Source: Myxococcota bacterium (GTDB taxonomy: Bacteria > Myxococcota_A > UBA9160 > SZUA-336). Taken from it: a stretch of 59,042 bases of DNA. Made by a program: the position numbers and the translations under genes. The notes under the pieces were generated by a model, which worked only from the letters and a program-made list of their open reading frames with translations, searched no databases and was not told where the DNA came from. Location: the NCBI GenBank assembly GCA_035498015.1, contig DATKAO010000149.1, forward strand, positions 1-59,042, written 5' to 3'. Below are positions 51,073-59,042 of the stretch, piece after piece. The first letter of the stretch is position 1; every line of letters starts with the position of its first letter.

Positions 51073-52518
51073 CTAGAAGCTTACCTGCCCATAACCCCGG
51101 TGTCGGGGATTGCTCTCGGTGCAGGCGCGCGGCGCGGGGATCTGCTTGCCCGGGTTGCAGCGGTCCTCGGGGTCGAACACGTCGTGGACCCAGCGCATGG
51201 GCTCGAGGTCGGCCTCGGAGAACACCAGACACATGTGCTGGAGTTTCTCGAGCCCGATGCCGTGCTCGCCCGAGAGCATGCCGCCCGCCGCCACGCAGAT
51301 GCGCAGGATCTCGGCGCCGACCTCCTTGATCGTGCGCAGCTGCTCCGGGTCGCGCCGGTCGAAGGTGATGTTCGGGTGCAGGTTGCCGTCGCCCGCGTGC
51401 AGGATGTTCGCGATCTGGATGCCACGCGCCTCGGCGGCGCGGTTGATGGCCTCGACCACCTCCGGGAGCTTGGTGCGCGGCACCACCGCGTCGTGCACGT
51501 ACAGGTCGGGCGCGAGCCGCCCCATGGCGCCGAACGCGCCCTTGCGGCCGCGCCACAGCGCCAGCCGCTCGGCCTCGTCGCGCGCCACCCGCACCTCGAG
51601 CGCGCCCCGGCCCCGGCACAGCGACTCGATCTCCGCGCGCTCGGCCTCGACCGGCGCCCGCGCGCCGTCGAGCTCGACCAGGAGCACCGCGCGCGCGTCC
51701 CGGGGGTAGCCCGCCGCGAACACCGAGGCCTCGACCGCGGCGATCGTGCGGTCGTCGATCAGCTCGAGCGCCGCGGGCACGATGCCGCGCGCGATCACCG
51801 CCGAGACCGACTCACACGCGGCCGAGAGACTCTCGAAGCTCGCCAGGAGCGTGCGCACGCACTCGGGCTGCGGCATCAGCCGCACGGTGACTGCGCTCGC
51901 GATGCCGAGCGTCCCCTCCGAGCCCACGAACACGCCGCGCAGGTCGAAGCCGTGCGCGTGGCCGTCGCGCCGGCCGAGCTGTGCGATCTCGCCGTCGGGC
52001 AGCACCACCTCGAGCGCCAGCACGTGCGGGCTCGTGGTGCCGTACTTCAAGGTGTGCGGCCCGCCGCTGTTCTCGGCCACGTTGCCGCCGATCGTGCAGG
52101 CGGACTGACTCGACGGGTCCGGCGCGTAGAACAGGCCCAGCGGCCGCACCGCCGCCGACAGGTGCTCGTTCACGATCCCGGGCTGCACGGTGGCGGTGCG
52201 GTTGGTGGCGTCGATCTCGAGGATGCGGTTCATGCGCGAGCACTCGATCACCACGCCCCCGGTCACCGGCGTGGCCCCGCCCGAGAGACCGGTGCCCGCC
52301 CCGCGCGGCACGTAGGCCACGCCCGCCTGGTTGCACGCTCGCACCACCGCCGCGAGTGACTCGCTGGTGGTCGGAAAGACCACGCACAGCGGCGCGCCGC
52401 GCTCCAGGGTGAGTCCGTCGGACTCGTAGGAGAACAGCTCAGCGCGCCGGTCGAGGACCTCGGCGACGTCGCGGATGGCGCGCAGGCGGTGGGCGAGCGA
52501 CGCGCTGCGCTCAGCCAA
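51073..52518 (-). CDS. glcD: Glycolate oxidase catalytic subunit (FAD-linked)
   Basis: 481 residues. PCMH FAD-binding domain with PRGAGTGLSGGATPVTGG, SQSACTIGGNVAENSGG, LKYGTTSPHVLALEVVLPDGE, and the FAD-oxidase C-domain with HAGDGNLHPNITFD (active-site His) and SGEHGIGLEK. It oxidises glycolate or D-lactate-like acids. TTG start overlaps the metallopeptidase stop by 8 bp. D-lactate dehydrogenase is an alternative substrate, but the three-subunit set favours glycolate oxidase. Confidence 0.93.
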   Translation of the reverse strand: MAERSASLAHRLRAIRDVAEVLDRRAELFSYESDGLTLERGAPLCVVFPTTSESLAAVVRACNQAGVAYVPRGAGTGLSGGATPVTGGVVIECSRMNRILEIDATNRTATVQPGIVNEHLSAAVRPLGLFYAPDPSSQSACTIGGNVAENSGGPHTLKYGTTSPHVLALEVVLPDGEIAQLGRRDGHAHGFDLRGVFVGSEGTLGIASAVTVRLMPQPECVRTLLASFESLSAACESVSAVIARGIVPAALELIDDRTIAAVEASVFAAGYPRDARAVLLVELDGARAPVEAERAEIESLCRGRGALEVRVARDEAERLALWRGRKGAFGAMGRLAPDLYVHDAVVPRTKLPEVVEAINRAAEARGIQIANILHAGDGNLHPNITFDRRDPEQLRTIKEVGAEILRICVAAGGMLSGEHGIGLEKLQHMCLVFSEADLEPMRWVHDVFDPEDRCNPGKQIPAPRACTESNPRHRGYGQVSF

Positions 52519-53548
52519 GGCCGAGGCGTTCGACCTCTTCCTCGTCCATGCCGAGGTAGTGGCCGATCTCGTGCTTCACCGTGATCTGGATCTGCTCCAC
52601 GAGCTCCGCGCGGTTCATCGCGATCTTCTCGAGGTTGCGCTTGAACAAGAGGATCTTGTCGGTGTCGGTGCGCTGCAGCGTGCCCAGCGTCGGGCTCGCG
52701 CCCGGCTCGGTCGCCGCCACGCCCGAGAACAGCCCGAGCACCTGCGGCGAGACGAACTCCTGGCGCACGAGCTCCTCGCTCGGCAGGTCCTCGACGATCA
52801 CCGGGCAGTTCTCGGTGTACTTGCGGATGGGCTCAGGCAGGCTGCGCAGCGCCTGGTCGGCGGCGGCCTCGAACTCCGCATCGTCGATGCGGGTCGGCAG
52901 CGGGTACAGCTCGGGCGCCAGCCGCGCCGCCTTGGCGAAGGAGCGCTCGGCGTTCTCGAGCTGACCCGTGTGCTCCATGACCAGCGCCATGTGATAGGTG
53001 CTGTGTGCGCACTCGGGCTCGAGCGCGAGCCCGCGCTCGAGCGAGCGCCGGGCCTCGTCGTAGTTGCCCAGCTCGAACAGCACCTGGCCCTCGAAGCCGC
53101 GGTAGATGCCGACCTCGCCCTGGATCTTGATCGCGCGGCGCAGCAGGAACAGCGCCCCCTCGAGGTCGTCGAGATAGAACAGCGCCTTGGCCTTGAGATA
53201 GTAGACCTCGGCCTCGATCGGCTTCTCGAGCGAGCCCTGCAAAAGCTCGTCGGACAGGTCGAGCGCTTCCTCGTGCTCCTGGAACTCCTCGATCAGGATC
53301 TCGACGCGGTTCAGGTGCGCGGGCTGATACTCGCCGTCGGCCTCGATCGCGCGCTCGAACTCCTCGAGCGCCTCCTCGGCGCGCGCGTTGTCCCAGAGTA
53401 TCTCGCCGCGGCTGTTGTGGGCCTCGGCGCCGGTCGGGTTCGCGCGCAGAGCTTCCTCCAGCCAAGCGAGCGCTTCGTCCGTCTGGCCGTTGGAGGACGC
53501 TTCCATCGCCTGGTCCAGGCAATCCCAGTAGCGATCTCGATCGAGCAT
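52511..53548 (-). CDS. TPR protein fused to a minimal zincin metallopeptidase domain
   Basis: 345 residues. Residues 1-235 are five or six TPRs (DEALAWLEEALRANPTGAEA, ALEEFERAIEADGEYQPAHL, ARRSLERGLALEPECAHSTY). The last ~100 residues form a small metallopeptidase-like domain ending in His326-Glu327-xx-His330 (HEIGHYLGMDEEEVERLGL), the PF06262-type signature near the C-terminus. Standalone members have ~120 residues, so the TPR fusion is unusual. It overlaps glcD by 8 bp. TAGAAT (minus, 53578-53573) is a plausible -10, 24 nt upstream. Confidence 0.85.
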   Translation of the reverse strand: MLDRDRYWDCLDQAMEASSNGQTDEALAWLEEALRANPTGAEAHNSRGEILWDNARAEEALEEFERAIEADGEYQPAHLNRVEILIEEFQEHEEALDLSDELLQGSLEKPIEAEVYYLKAKALFYLDDLEGALFLLRRAIKIQGEVGIYRGFEGQVLFELGNYDEARRSLERGLALEPECAHSTYHMALVMEHTGQLENAERSFAKAARLAPELYPLPTRIDDAEFEAAADQALRSLPEPIRKYTENCPVIVEDLPSEELVRQEFVSPQVLGLFSGVAATEPGASPTLGTLQRTDTDKILLFKRNLEKIAMNRAELVEQIQITVKHEIGHYLGMDEEEVERLGLG

Positions 53549-53696
53549 GTGTGCCCCCAGGACCGGGGCGCGATTCTAGCAAACCGCACCCGGCGAATGC
53601 TGCGCGGGTCCCCGTCGAGAGAACCCGCTAACTCATCGGAAAATAAGCGAAAATTCTACGATTGCGGCGCGCGCGGCAGAGTCCGGCAAGTGCGGT
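53549..53696. promoter_or_regulatory. AT-rich intergenic segment
   Basis: 148 bp without a gene. It holds the TAGAAT -10 for the minus-strand metallopeptidase operon. A markedly A+T-rich patch follows at 53630-53662 (GGAAAATAAGCGAAAATTC), the most A+T-rich spot I see in the window. The patch may be the 3' end signal of the zinc-ribbon gene, whose stop is at 53697, or an upstream promoter element. Confidence 0.4.
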
Positions 53697-54404
53697 TCAG
53701 GAGCGCGCGGCGCCCGGCACGAAGATGCGCTGGCAGCTCACGCAGATGTGCACTTCACCTGCCGTCACGCGGTTCTGCATCTCGGGCGGGACCGACCGAT
53801 GGCAGCCCGAGCAGGTCGCCTGCTCGATGCGCGCGATGCCGTAGCCGCGCGCCTTCACCGCCCGAGTATACAGCGCCTGCACCTGGCCGCCGAACGCGAC
53901 CAGGAGCTTGCTGCGCTCCTCGACCGTGGCCGCGTGGCGCTCTTCGACCTCGGCCAGGCGCGCGCGCAGCTCGTCGGTCTCCTTGGCGACCTCCTGCGAC
54001 ACCTGGCGCGCGCTCGCGTCGGCGCGGCGCGCGTCGTCGCCGAGTGTCTCGGCGCGCTCCATCGCGACCAGTATCTCGTCCTCGATCTCGGCGATGCGCT
54101 TCTGGTGCGCGTCGATCTCGTGCAGCAGCGCCGTGTACTCCTTGTTGGTCTTCACGACGGCCGACTGGGCATGGAGCTTGTCGCGCTTGGCGGACACGTC
54201 CTGGGCCTCGGCCTCGCGCGTGCGGCGCAGCTTCTCGACCCCGTCGAGCTCGCCGCGCAGGCGGGCGGCTTCGTCCTTGGCGGCGCTGCTGCGCGCCTCG
54301 GCCCTCTCGATCGCCTGCGGCAGGGCGGCGCGCGCCCGCTCGAGCTCGAGAATCACTCCCTCGAGCTCGGCGAGCGCCTGCAAGCTCGGCTTCGCGGGAT
54401 CCAT
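53697..54404 (-). CDS. Coiled-coil protein with C4-type zinc ribbon
   Basis: 235 residues from ATG 54404 (GGGAG about 10 nt upstream). A long coiled coil (residues ~10-185, e.g. ELDGVEKLRRTREAEAQDVSAKRDK) is followed by a C-terminal zinc ribbon with Cys198/201 (CSGCH) and Cys221/224 (CVSC). This is the COG1579 family, of unclear role but often linked to nucleic-acid binding. The conserved KTNKEYTALLHEI segment sits at the coiled-coil turn, as in the family. Confidence 0.9.
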   Translation of the reverse strand: MDPAKPSLQALAELEGVILELERARAALPQAIERAEARSSAAKDEAARLRGELDGVEKLRRTREAEAQDVSAKRDKLHAQSAVVKTNKEYTALLHEIDAHQKRIAEIEDEILVAMERAETLGDDARRADASARQVSQEVAKETDELRARLAEVEERHAATVEERSKLLVAFGGQVQALYTRAVKARGYGIARIEQATCSGCHRSVPPEMQNRVTAGEVHICVSCQRIFVPGAARS

Positions 54405-54487
54405 GGCGAGAAAGCTCCCACGCGCGCTGGCTGGGGTCAACCGTCCGTGGGCCTCGAGCCCCGCCGCGCGGGGGTCGATAAGTGGGC

Positions 54488-55186
54488 ATGTCCGACCAAC
54501 GCTATGCGCCCCCGATGGCCGCGCTGGCCGAGCCCGCGCTGCGCTCGGGCGGAGGGGGCCTGATCGATATCGGGGAGGCCTTCCGGCAGGCCTGGGGCGC
54601 CGTCTGGCCGAACCTGGGGCTGTTGCTGGGCGCGAGCATCGTGAGCGGCCTGGTGGCGCTGCTCTCGGCCTGCACGCTGATCGGCGTCGTGGTCGTCTGG
54701 CCGGTGCTGTGGTGGGGCTGGTGGCGGCTCCTCTTGAACGTGCTCGACGGCGAGGGCGAGGTCCGGGACCTGTTCTCGGGCTTCGAGAGCTACCGCGAAA
54801 ATCTGTCGGGCATGCTGAATCTGTCGGGGCTGATGCTGGTGATCATGCTCGCGGGCCAGTCGGTCTCGCACCTGGGGCAGGTCGTGCACTCCATGCCGCT
54901 CATGGTGCTGGGCACGGTCGCCAGCATGGGCTGGTCGATCGGCGTGATGCCGCGGCTGTCGTTCGTCTGGTACTTCCTGGTGGACCAGCGACTCACTCCG
55001 TCGGAGGCGGTGCGGGCGAGCTGGGACGCCACGGCCAACCAGCTCGGACTGTGTTTCCTGCTCGGGCTGGTGTCGGGACTGACCACGATGCTGGGCTTCC
55101 TGTTCCTGATCGTCGGAGTGATTCCGGCGGCGTTCGTGGCTTCGCTGATGCAGGCTGCGGCGTACCGCCAGCTTGCGGGCCGGTGA
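54488..55186 (+). CDS. Polytopic membrane protein, unknown
   Basis: 232 residues from ATG 54488 (GTG 54482 is also possible). About five hydrophobic helices (LGLLLGASIVSGLVALLSAC, VVVVWPVLWWGWW, LSGLMLVIMLAGQ and two near the C-terminus), after a short cytoplasmic head with GEAFRQAWGAVW. It resembles DUF4013/DUF975-type membrane proteins. The last 194 bp overlap, on the opposite strand, the 3' end of the 1100-residue lipoprotein gene. Confidence 0.75.
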   Translation: MSDQRYAPPMAALAEPALRSGGGGLIDIGEAFRQAWGAVWPNLGLLLGASIVSGLVALLSACTLIGVVVVWPVLWWGWWRLLLNVLDGEGEVRDLFSGFESYRENLSGMLNLSGLMLVIMLAGQSVSHLGQVVHSMPLMVLGTVASMGWSIGVMPRLSFVWYFLVDQRLTPSEAVRASWDATANQLGLCFLLGLVSGLTTMLGFLFLIVGVIPAAFVASLMQAAAYRQLAGR

Positions 55187-58100
55187 AGCGCCGCTGCATG
55201 AACTGGTACTCCTCGACGAACGCGCGGTCGTCGCGGTTCTCGCGCGCCGCGGTGCGCGCCACCAGGAGCGCGTGGTCGGTCGCGCCGGCGAGCGCCGCGT
55301 TCCAGGCGATCCAGAACCACATCGGCTTGTAGTCCACCTCCTCGCGCCAGATCTCCACGATGCGCGCGAAGCGCGGCACGGTCTGGAAGCGCGCCACGGT
55401 GGCGATCCAGCTGGCGGCGTTCATGCGGATGCGCCGGTCGTTCTCCTGCTTGATGTCGCGCAGCTCGGCGCGCAGCTTCGGCTCGTCGCCCTCGACCAGC
55501 GCGGTCACGAGCCGGATCTCGCGCAGCTCGTGCTCGAAGCTGCGGTGGTCCAGGCCCAGTGAGTCGGCTTCGTCGCGCGCCTTTACGGCGCGCTGGGCGA
55601 GATAGGCCACGCGCGCCGGGTCGAGCGACTTCTTCTCCTTGGCGAACAGGGCCGCGATCTCGCTCGACCAGAACGCCGGCGAGATGCGGATGAACGAGAA
55701 GTCGCGCGCCAGCTGCTCCGGGCCGCTGCCGCGCTGGGTGTGGTCGATCACGGGCGGGTCGGGCAGCGGCGCAGCCTCGATCCTGGCCAGCACCTCGTTC
55801 GGGTCCGAGGTGGCCTCGAGCAGCCGCCCCAGCACGGCGTAGCGCGAGAGCGGGCTCTCCGCCGGATCGAGCTCGCGGAAGCCGAGCTCGTTCAGCCAGC
55901 GCAGCGAGGTGCCGGTCAGCACCGCGCGCGCCGCGGAGTCGGCCAGCTCGCCTTCGCGGGTCGCGAACAACAGCGCGATGCTCGAAGACACGTACCAGCG
56001 CACGCGGTCGCGGACCGGCTCGGTCTGCAGGCGCCAGCTCTCCATGTCGATGTCTTTCTTCTTGAGTGACTCGACCAGCGTGTCGATGGCGGAGACGGTC
56101 TCGGGAGTCACGTCGTTGGCGAGGATCTCGAGCGCGAGCGCGGGGTCGCAGTTCTCGACCATCACCGAGTCGGCCAGCGAGAGCTTCGCCTCGGCCAGCC
56201 GCAGGCCCATCTTGTCCTCGAGCTCTGGAATCTCGTGCTCGCGCAGCTCGCGCGCCAGCGCGCGCGCCTCGTCCTTCTTGCCCGCGCTGGCCAGCGCCAC
56301 CACGCGGTCGATCTCCATCGAGACGCGCGTCTGGCCCGGGTCGCTGCGCGCGACCGCTTCGACCAGCGCGTCGGCGGCGAGCTGGTACTGACCGGTGTAG
56401 TGGTACAGCCCGGCGAGCTCGGTGTAGTTCGCGGGGTCCTGGTCACCCGACGCGATGCGGTCGGTCATCTTCACGATCGCGCGCTGGTAGGTCTGGAAGT
56501 GCCAGTCGCGCTGCACGTCGATCATGGTGCGCGCGTACTCCGGGTCGGCGAAGACGCGCCACGAGAGATACCAGCTCGAGCGCGTGTTCTCGCCCGAGAA
56601 GCGCAGCAGGATCTCGAGCTTGGTGCGGTCGAAGAGCTCGCTCGAGCCGAAGCTCTTGTAGGTGAGCTCGAGGCTGTCGGGCAGGGTCGCGCCCGGGAAC
56701 GCCAGCGGCTGGCCCGTCTGCAGGATGTAGGTGAGCCAGCTCCCGTCGGGCTGCTTGTCGGCCCAGGCGAGCGCCGCGTGCGCCGGCAGCCCGATCATCT
56801 GCGCGTTGCGGCCCTGGCGCCCGGCGATCTCCTGGTCGAGCTCGGACAGGTCGTCGCAGTCGCCGCGCATCAGGCCGCCGGTGGTGGTCGCGAGCGTCTC
56901 CGACGCGGTCTGGTGGATGTCGCCGCTCACCATGCGCGTGCCGAGCAGCGCGGGGTTGCGCGGGTCGGGGCTGTCGAAGGCGTAGACCAGGAGATACTCG
57001 CCGATCAGGTCGAGGTGCGCGGCGTCCGGGAGCGCCTGCGCCGCCTCGGCGTAGAACTTCTCGTCGTCGGCGGTGCCGCCGCTGCGCGCCGGGTGCACGA
57101 CACCGAAGCGTGTCGCCAGCGCGAGCACGTCGCCGTCCGGCTCGGTCACCAGCACGTGCGGCGGCAGCGCGTCCGGCAGCGCCGCCCACTCCACGCCCTC
57201 GCCCTTGGTCGGGAAGGCGGAGCGCCAGATGTCGTCGTCGGCGGCGAGGCCGTGCTCGGGATCCCAGGCCGCGAGCCGGTCCGCGCCGGCGTAGAGCTCG
57301 GCGGATTGGTAGCGCGCGGCGTCGCGCACGGGGTCCGCGCCGACCGGCAGGTGGACCACGAGCCGCGTGCTCTTGCCGTTGGTGTAGTAGGCGGGCGGCG
57401 CCGCGACTCGCGAGTAACCGACGCGGCGCGGGGTCGCAAGCGTCCAGACGCGCGCGCCGTAGGCATCCTCGACCAGCTCGAAGGTCGAGTCACGACCGGT
57501 GTAGCGCGCGACGGGCCGCAGCTTCTCGGCCTCGAGCACCGCTCGGCGCAGCTCGTCGCAGAGTGTCTGCGGCGCGCCCAGCGCGGCCAGCCAGCCGAAG
57601 CGCACCAGGCGCCGCGCGAAGCTCGGCGGCACGTAGTCGAAGCTGGTCTGCGAGTCCTCGAGCGGGATCTGCGCCAGGATGGCCGCAATCGCGGGGCGGC
57701 TCTCGGGCTGCAGCTTCGCGCGCGGCAGTGACTCGACCAGCGCCGCGACCGCGTGCTCGACCCGCTCGCGCGCCCGGGCGTGCTCCCTGCGGCTCTTGGC
57801 GGCGAGCTCGGCGCGGCCGATCTCGCGCAGCACGCCCTCGCGAATCACGTACAGGTGCGGGCCCACGAGGTAGCCGCCCGAGAGCTCCTCCTCGTAGAAC
57901 ACCAGGTCCTCGCCGTGCAGGCCCGCCGCCTTGGCGTTCGCGAGCATCTGCGGCAGGTCGCGAAGCGGGTCCGAGTTCGAGGGCGCGAGCAGCCCCCAGC
58001 TCGAGCGCAGCGGCCCGAGCTCGGTCTGGAGCTCGAGCCAATCGCGCTCGCGCGCGCGCAGGATCGGGTACTGGGGCCCGCTGCTCGCGCGCCAGCACAG

Positions 58101-58295
58101 GCGCTCGCCGCAGGGCGCGAGATCCGCGCGCGCGGGCAGCGCGCCGGCGAGCTCGGCCTCCTGGAGCATGCGCGGCGGCGGCGGCTCGGCCGGGCCCGCG
58201 GGCGCCGCCTCGGGCGGGGCCTGTGGCGGCGGAGCCGGCGCGAACGGGGCGCAGGCCAGCAGGAACGCGGCGAGCAGGAGCGCGAGGCGTCGCAT
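54993..58295 (-). CDS. Large lipoprotein with transglutaminase-like and TPR segments, unknown
   Basis: 1100 residues. Signal peptide with lipobox LLAC (Cys15) and a Pro-rich linker. The middle contains RGDCDDLSEL (Cys480) and LPAHAALAWADKQPDGSW (His506), spaced like the Cys-His of transglutaminase-like cysteine proteases; this is tentative. A DUF3857-like beta region may precede it. TPR-type helices follow (NYTELAGLYHYTGQYQLAADAL), then more helical repeats to ~1035. The last ~65 residues run antisense through the membrane protein gene and look like low-complexity read-through. Secreted and probably periplasmic or surface. ATG 58295 chosen for the signal peptide. Confidence 0.75.
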   Translation of the reverse strand: MRRLALLLAAFLLACAPFAPAPPPQAPPEAAPAGPAEPPPPRMLQEAELAGALPARADLAPCGERLCWRASSGPQYPILRARERDWLELQTELGPLRSSWGLLAPSNSDPLRDLPQMLANAKAAGLHGEDLVFYEEELSGGYLVGPHLYVIREGVLREIGRAELAAKSRREHARARERVEHAVAALVESLPRAKLQPESRPAIAAILAQIPLEDSQTSFDYVPPSFARRLVRFGWLAALGAPQTLCDELRRAVLEAEKLRPVARYTGRDSTFELVEDAYGARVWTLATPRRVGYSRVAAPPAYYTNGKSTRLVVHLPVGADPVRDAARYQSAELYAGADRLAAWDPEHGLAADDDIWRSAFPTKGEGVEWAALPDALPPHVLVTEPDGDVLALATRFGVVHPARSGGTADDEKFYAEAAQALPDAAHLDLIGEYLLVYAFDSPDPRNPALLGTRMVSGDIHQTASETLATTTGGLMRGDCDDLSELDQEIAGRQGRNAQMIGLPAHAALAWADKQPDGSWLTYILQTGQPLAFPGATLPDSLELTYKSFGSSELFDRTKLEILLRFSGENTRSSWYLSWRVFADPEYARTMIDVQRDWHFQTYQRAIVKMTDRIASGDQDPANYTELAGLYHYTGQYQLAADALVEAVARSDPGQTRVSMEIDRVVALASAGKKDEARALARELREHEIPELEDKMGLRLAEAKLSLADSVMVENCDPALALEILANDVTPETVSAIDTLVESLKKKDIDMESWRLQTEPVRDRVRWYVSSSIALLFATREGELADSAARAVLTGTSLRWLNELGFRELDPAESPLSRYAVLGRLLEATSDPNEVLARIEAAPLPDPPVIDHTQRGSGPEQLARDFSFIRISPAFWSSEIAALFAKEKKSLDPARVAYLAQRAVKARDEADSLGLDHRSFEHELREIRLVTALVEGDEPKLRAELRDIKQENDRRIRMNAASWIATVARFQTVPRFARIVEIWREEVDYKPMWFWIAWNAALAGATDHALLVARTAARENRDDRAFVEEYQFMQRRFTGPQAGGTPQPASAKPRTPPESLRRSGTGSPASWSVPTPARAGNTVRAGWPWRPSSPAPPPTE

Positions 58296-58361
58296 CGCGA
58301 CGGGTACCTTACTCGCTCGGCGTGAAGTAAGCTCCGACGCGCCCTCCCGCGCGAGGAGAAG

Positions 58362-58625
58362 ATGAAGGTTCCCGGTCTGTCGCTGTATCACTTCGACGGC
58401 TGCCCCTACTGCGATCGGGTGCGCTCGGCCATGGCGCGGCTGTCGCTCGAGATCGAGCTGCGCGACATCCACAAAGAGGCCAAGTACCGCGAGGAGCTCG
58501 TCGCCGCCACCGGCCGCCAGACCGTGCCCTGCCTGCGCATCGAGGGCTCGGCCAAGCCGCGCTGGATGCACGAGTCCGCCGACATCGTGCGCTACCTCGA
58601 GACGGAGGTGGCGGGGAAGGGCTGA
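58362..58625 (+). CDS. Glutaredoxin-like protein
   Basis: 87 residues. Thioredoxin fold with the dithiol site Cys14-Pro-Tyr-Cys17, the cis-Pro loop TVPCLRIEG and ESADIVRYL at the end, as in small glutaredoxins and GST N-domains. It would reduce disulfides or glutathionylated proteins in the cytoplasm. GAGGAG 5-6 nt upstream of the ATG and TAAGCT at 58326-58331 as a possible -10. The SirB1-like gene starts 22 bp downstream. Confidence 0.88.
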   Translation: MKVPGLSLYHFDGCPYCDRVRSAMARLSLEIELRDIHKEAKYREELVAATGRQTVPCLRIEGSAKPRWMHESADIVRYLETEVAGKG

Positions 58626-58647
58626 GGCCCGCGCCCCCGCCCACCGC

Positions 58648-59042
58648 GTGCTCGAGTCACCCGCGCGCGTCCAGTTCGAGCGGATCGCGGCGCTCGACGA
58701 TCCGCGCATCGACCTGGCCGAGGCCGCGCTCTGGATCGCCGCCGAGGAGTACCCGGAGCTCGACGTCGCGGCACAGCTCGCGAAGCTCGACGCGCTCGCG
58801 GCCGCGGCCATGTCGCGAGTGACTCGCGGCGCGGACGCGCTGGAGCGGGTGGAGCGTCTGAACGACTTCCTGTACCGCGAGTCGGGCTTCTCCGGCAACC
58901 GCGCCGACTACTACGACGCGCGCAACAGCTTCCTGAACGACGTGCTCGAACGGCGCACCGGCATTCCGATCACCTTGGCGATCGTCTGGATCTCGGTCGC
59001 CGAGAGACTCGGCTTGGCGGCGCACGGGATCGGCTTCCCGGG
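58648..59042 (+). CDS. SirB1-type transglutaminase-like protein, 3'-truncated
   Basis: The window ends inside this gene after ~131 residues. The visible part, ERLNDFLYRESGFSGNRADY then SFLNDVLERRTGIPITLAIVW and GLAAHGIGFPG, matches the conserved N-terminal region of the SirB1/transglutaminase-like-and-TPR family. The GTG at 58648 is the first fitting start, just after the glutaredoxin gene. In several bacteria members sit near redox or release-factor methylase genes; the role is unclear. Confidence 0.83.
   Translation, partial: MLESPARVQFERIAALDDPRIDLAEAALWIAAEEYPELDVAAQLAKLDALAAAAMSRVTRGADALERVERLNDFLYRESGFSGNRADYYDARNSFLNDVLERRTGIPITLAIVWISVAERLGLAAHGIGFP

Overview
This is a chromosomal window of very G+C-rich DNA (about 70% by eye) from a Gram-negative bacterium. 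The envelope genes point that way: many lipoproteins, an OmpA-type protein, a Kdo-kinase-like protein, exosortase and SppA. The mix of acyl-CoA enzymes, a Leptospira-type citramalate synthase, DUF3106 and FG-GAP/thrombospondin-3-like secreted proteins fits the deltaproteobacteria-like phyla (Myxococcota, Desulfobacterota, Binatota). I cannot name the species. I see no tRNA, rRNA, CRISPR array, transposase, integrase or phage gene. Coding density is very high, and many genes abut or overlap by 4 bp.

Layout. 1-2026: end of an acyl-CoA carboxylase gene and an enoyl-CoA hydratase. 2038-5411: exosortase, an SGNH hydrolase and an acetyltransferase. 5438-9318: a coupled pair of ABC exporter half-transporters. 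9315-12858: a mesaconyl-CoA-hydratase-like double hotdog enzyme, FolC and a Kdo/WaaP-like kinase. 12971-15120: a minus-strand operon of an NRDE/TANGO2-like protein, a small Cys protein and a radical SAM/SPASM enzyme. 15255-21280: patatin, a lipoprotein with eight DxDxDG repeats, a vWA protein, an OmpA lipoprotein and an M28/glutaminyl-cyclase-like lipoprotein. 21392-25309: ComM, then a minus-strand run of small enzymes. 25306-27529: a tightly overlapped operon (TPR, PHP hydrolase, threonine aldolase, YkgJ).

27565-32584 holds a LeuB-like dehydrogenase, an acetyltransferase, then leuA, metallophosphoesterase and VOC genes. The leuA gene is preceded by a leucine leader peptide and attenuator that I could fold by hand. 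32586-36005 is a segment bounded by a 74-bp inverted repeat that holds a Cys-less thiolase-like gene and sppA. 36046-40784: FG-GAP protein, UbiB kinase, SRPBCC, alpha/beta hydrolase and a small membrane protein. 40864-43914: ECF sigma/anti-sigma/DUF3106, then SDR and GST. 43932-48647: citramalate synthase cimA and two large lipoproteins. 48648-53548: glcFED with a TPR-metallopeptidase. 53697-59042: zinc ribbon coiled coil, membrane protein, a 1100-residue lipoprotein, glutaredoxin and the start of a SirB1-type gene.

How it fits together. LeuA (no allosteric domain, apparently attenuator-controlled), CimA (with allosteric domain) and a LeuB-like enzyme put branched-chain amino acid and pyruvate-derived isoleucine synthesis at three nearby places. 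The acyl-CoA enzymes suggest fatty, aromatic or branched acid breakdown. GlcDEF oxidises glycolate or another 2-hydroxyacid.

The most notable signals are the leu attenuator, a short near-palindromic DNA word (AGTCAC/GTGACT) several-fold over-represented on both strands and in all reading frames, a class of promoters whose -10 box sits 6-10 nt from the start codon (leaderless mRNAs), and the 74-bp inverted repeats at two convergent gene ends.
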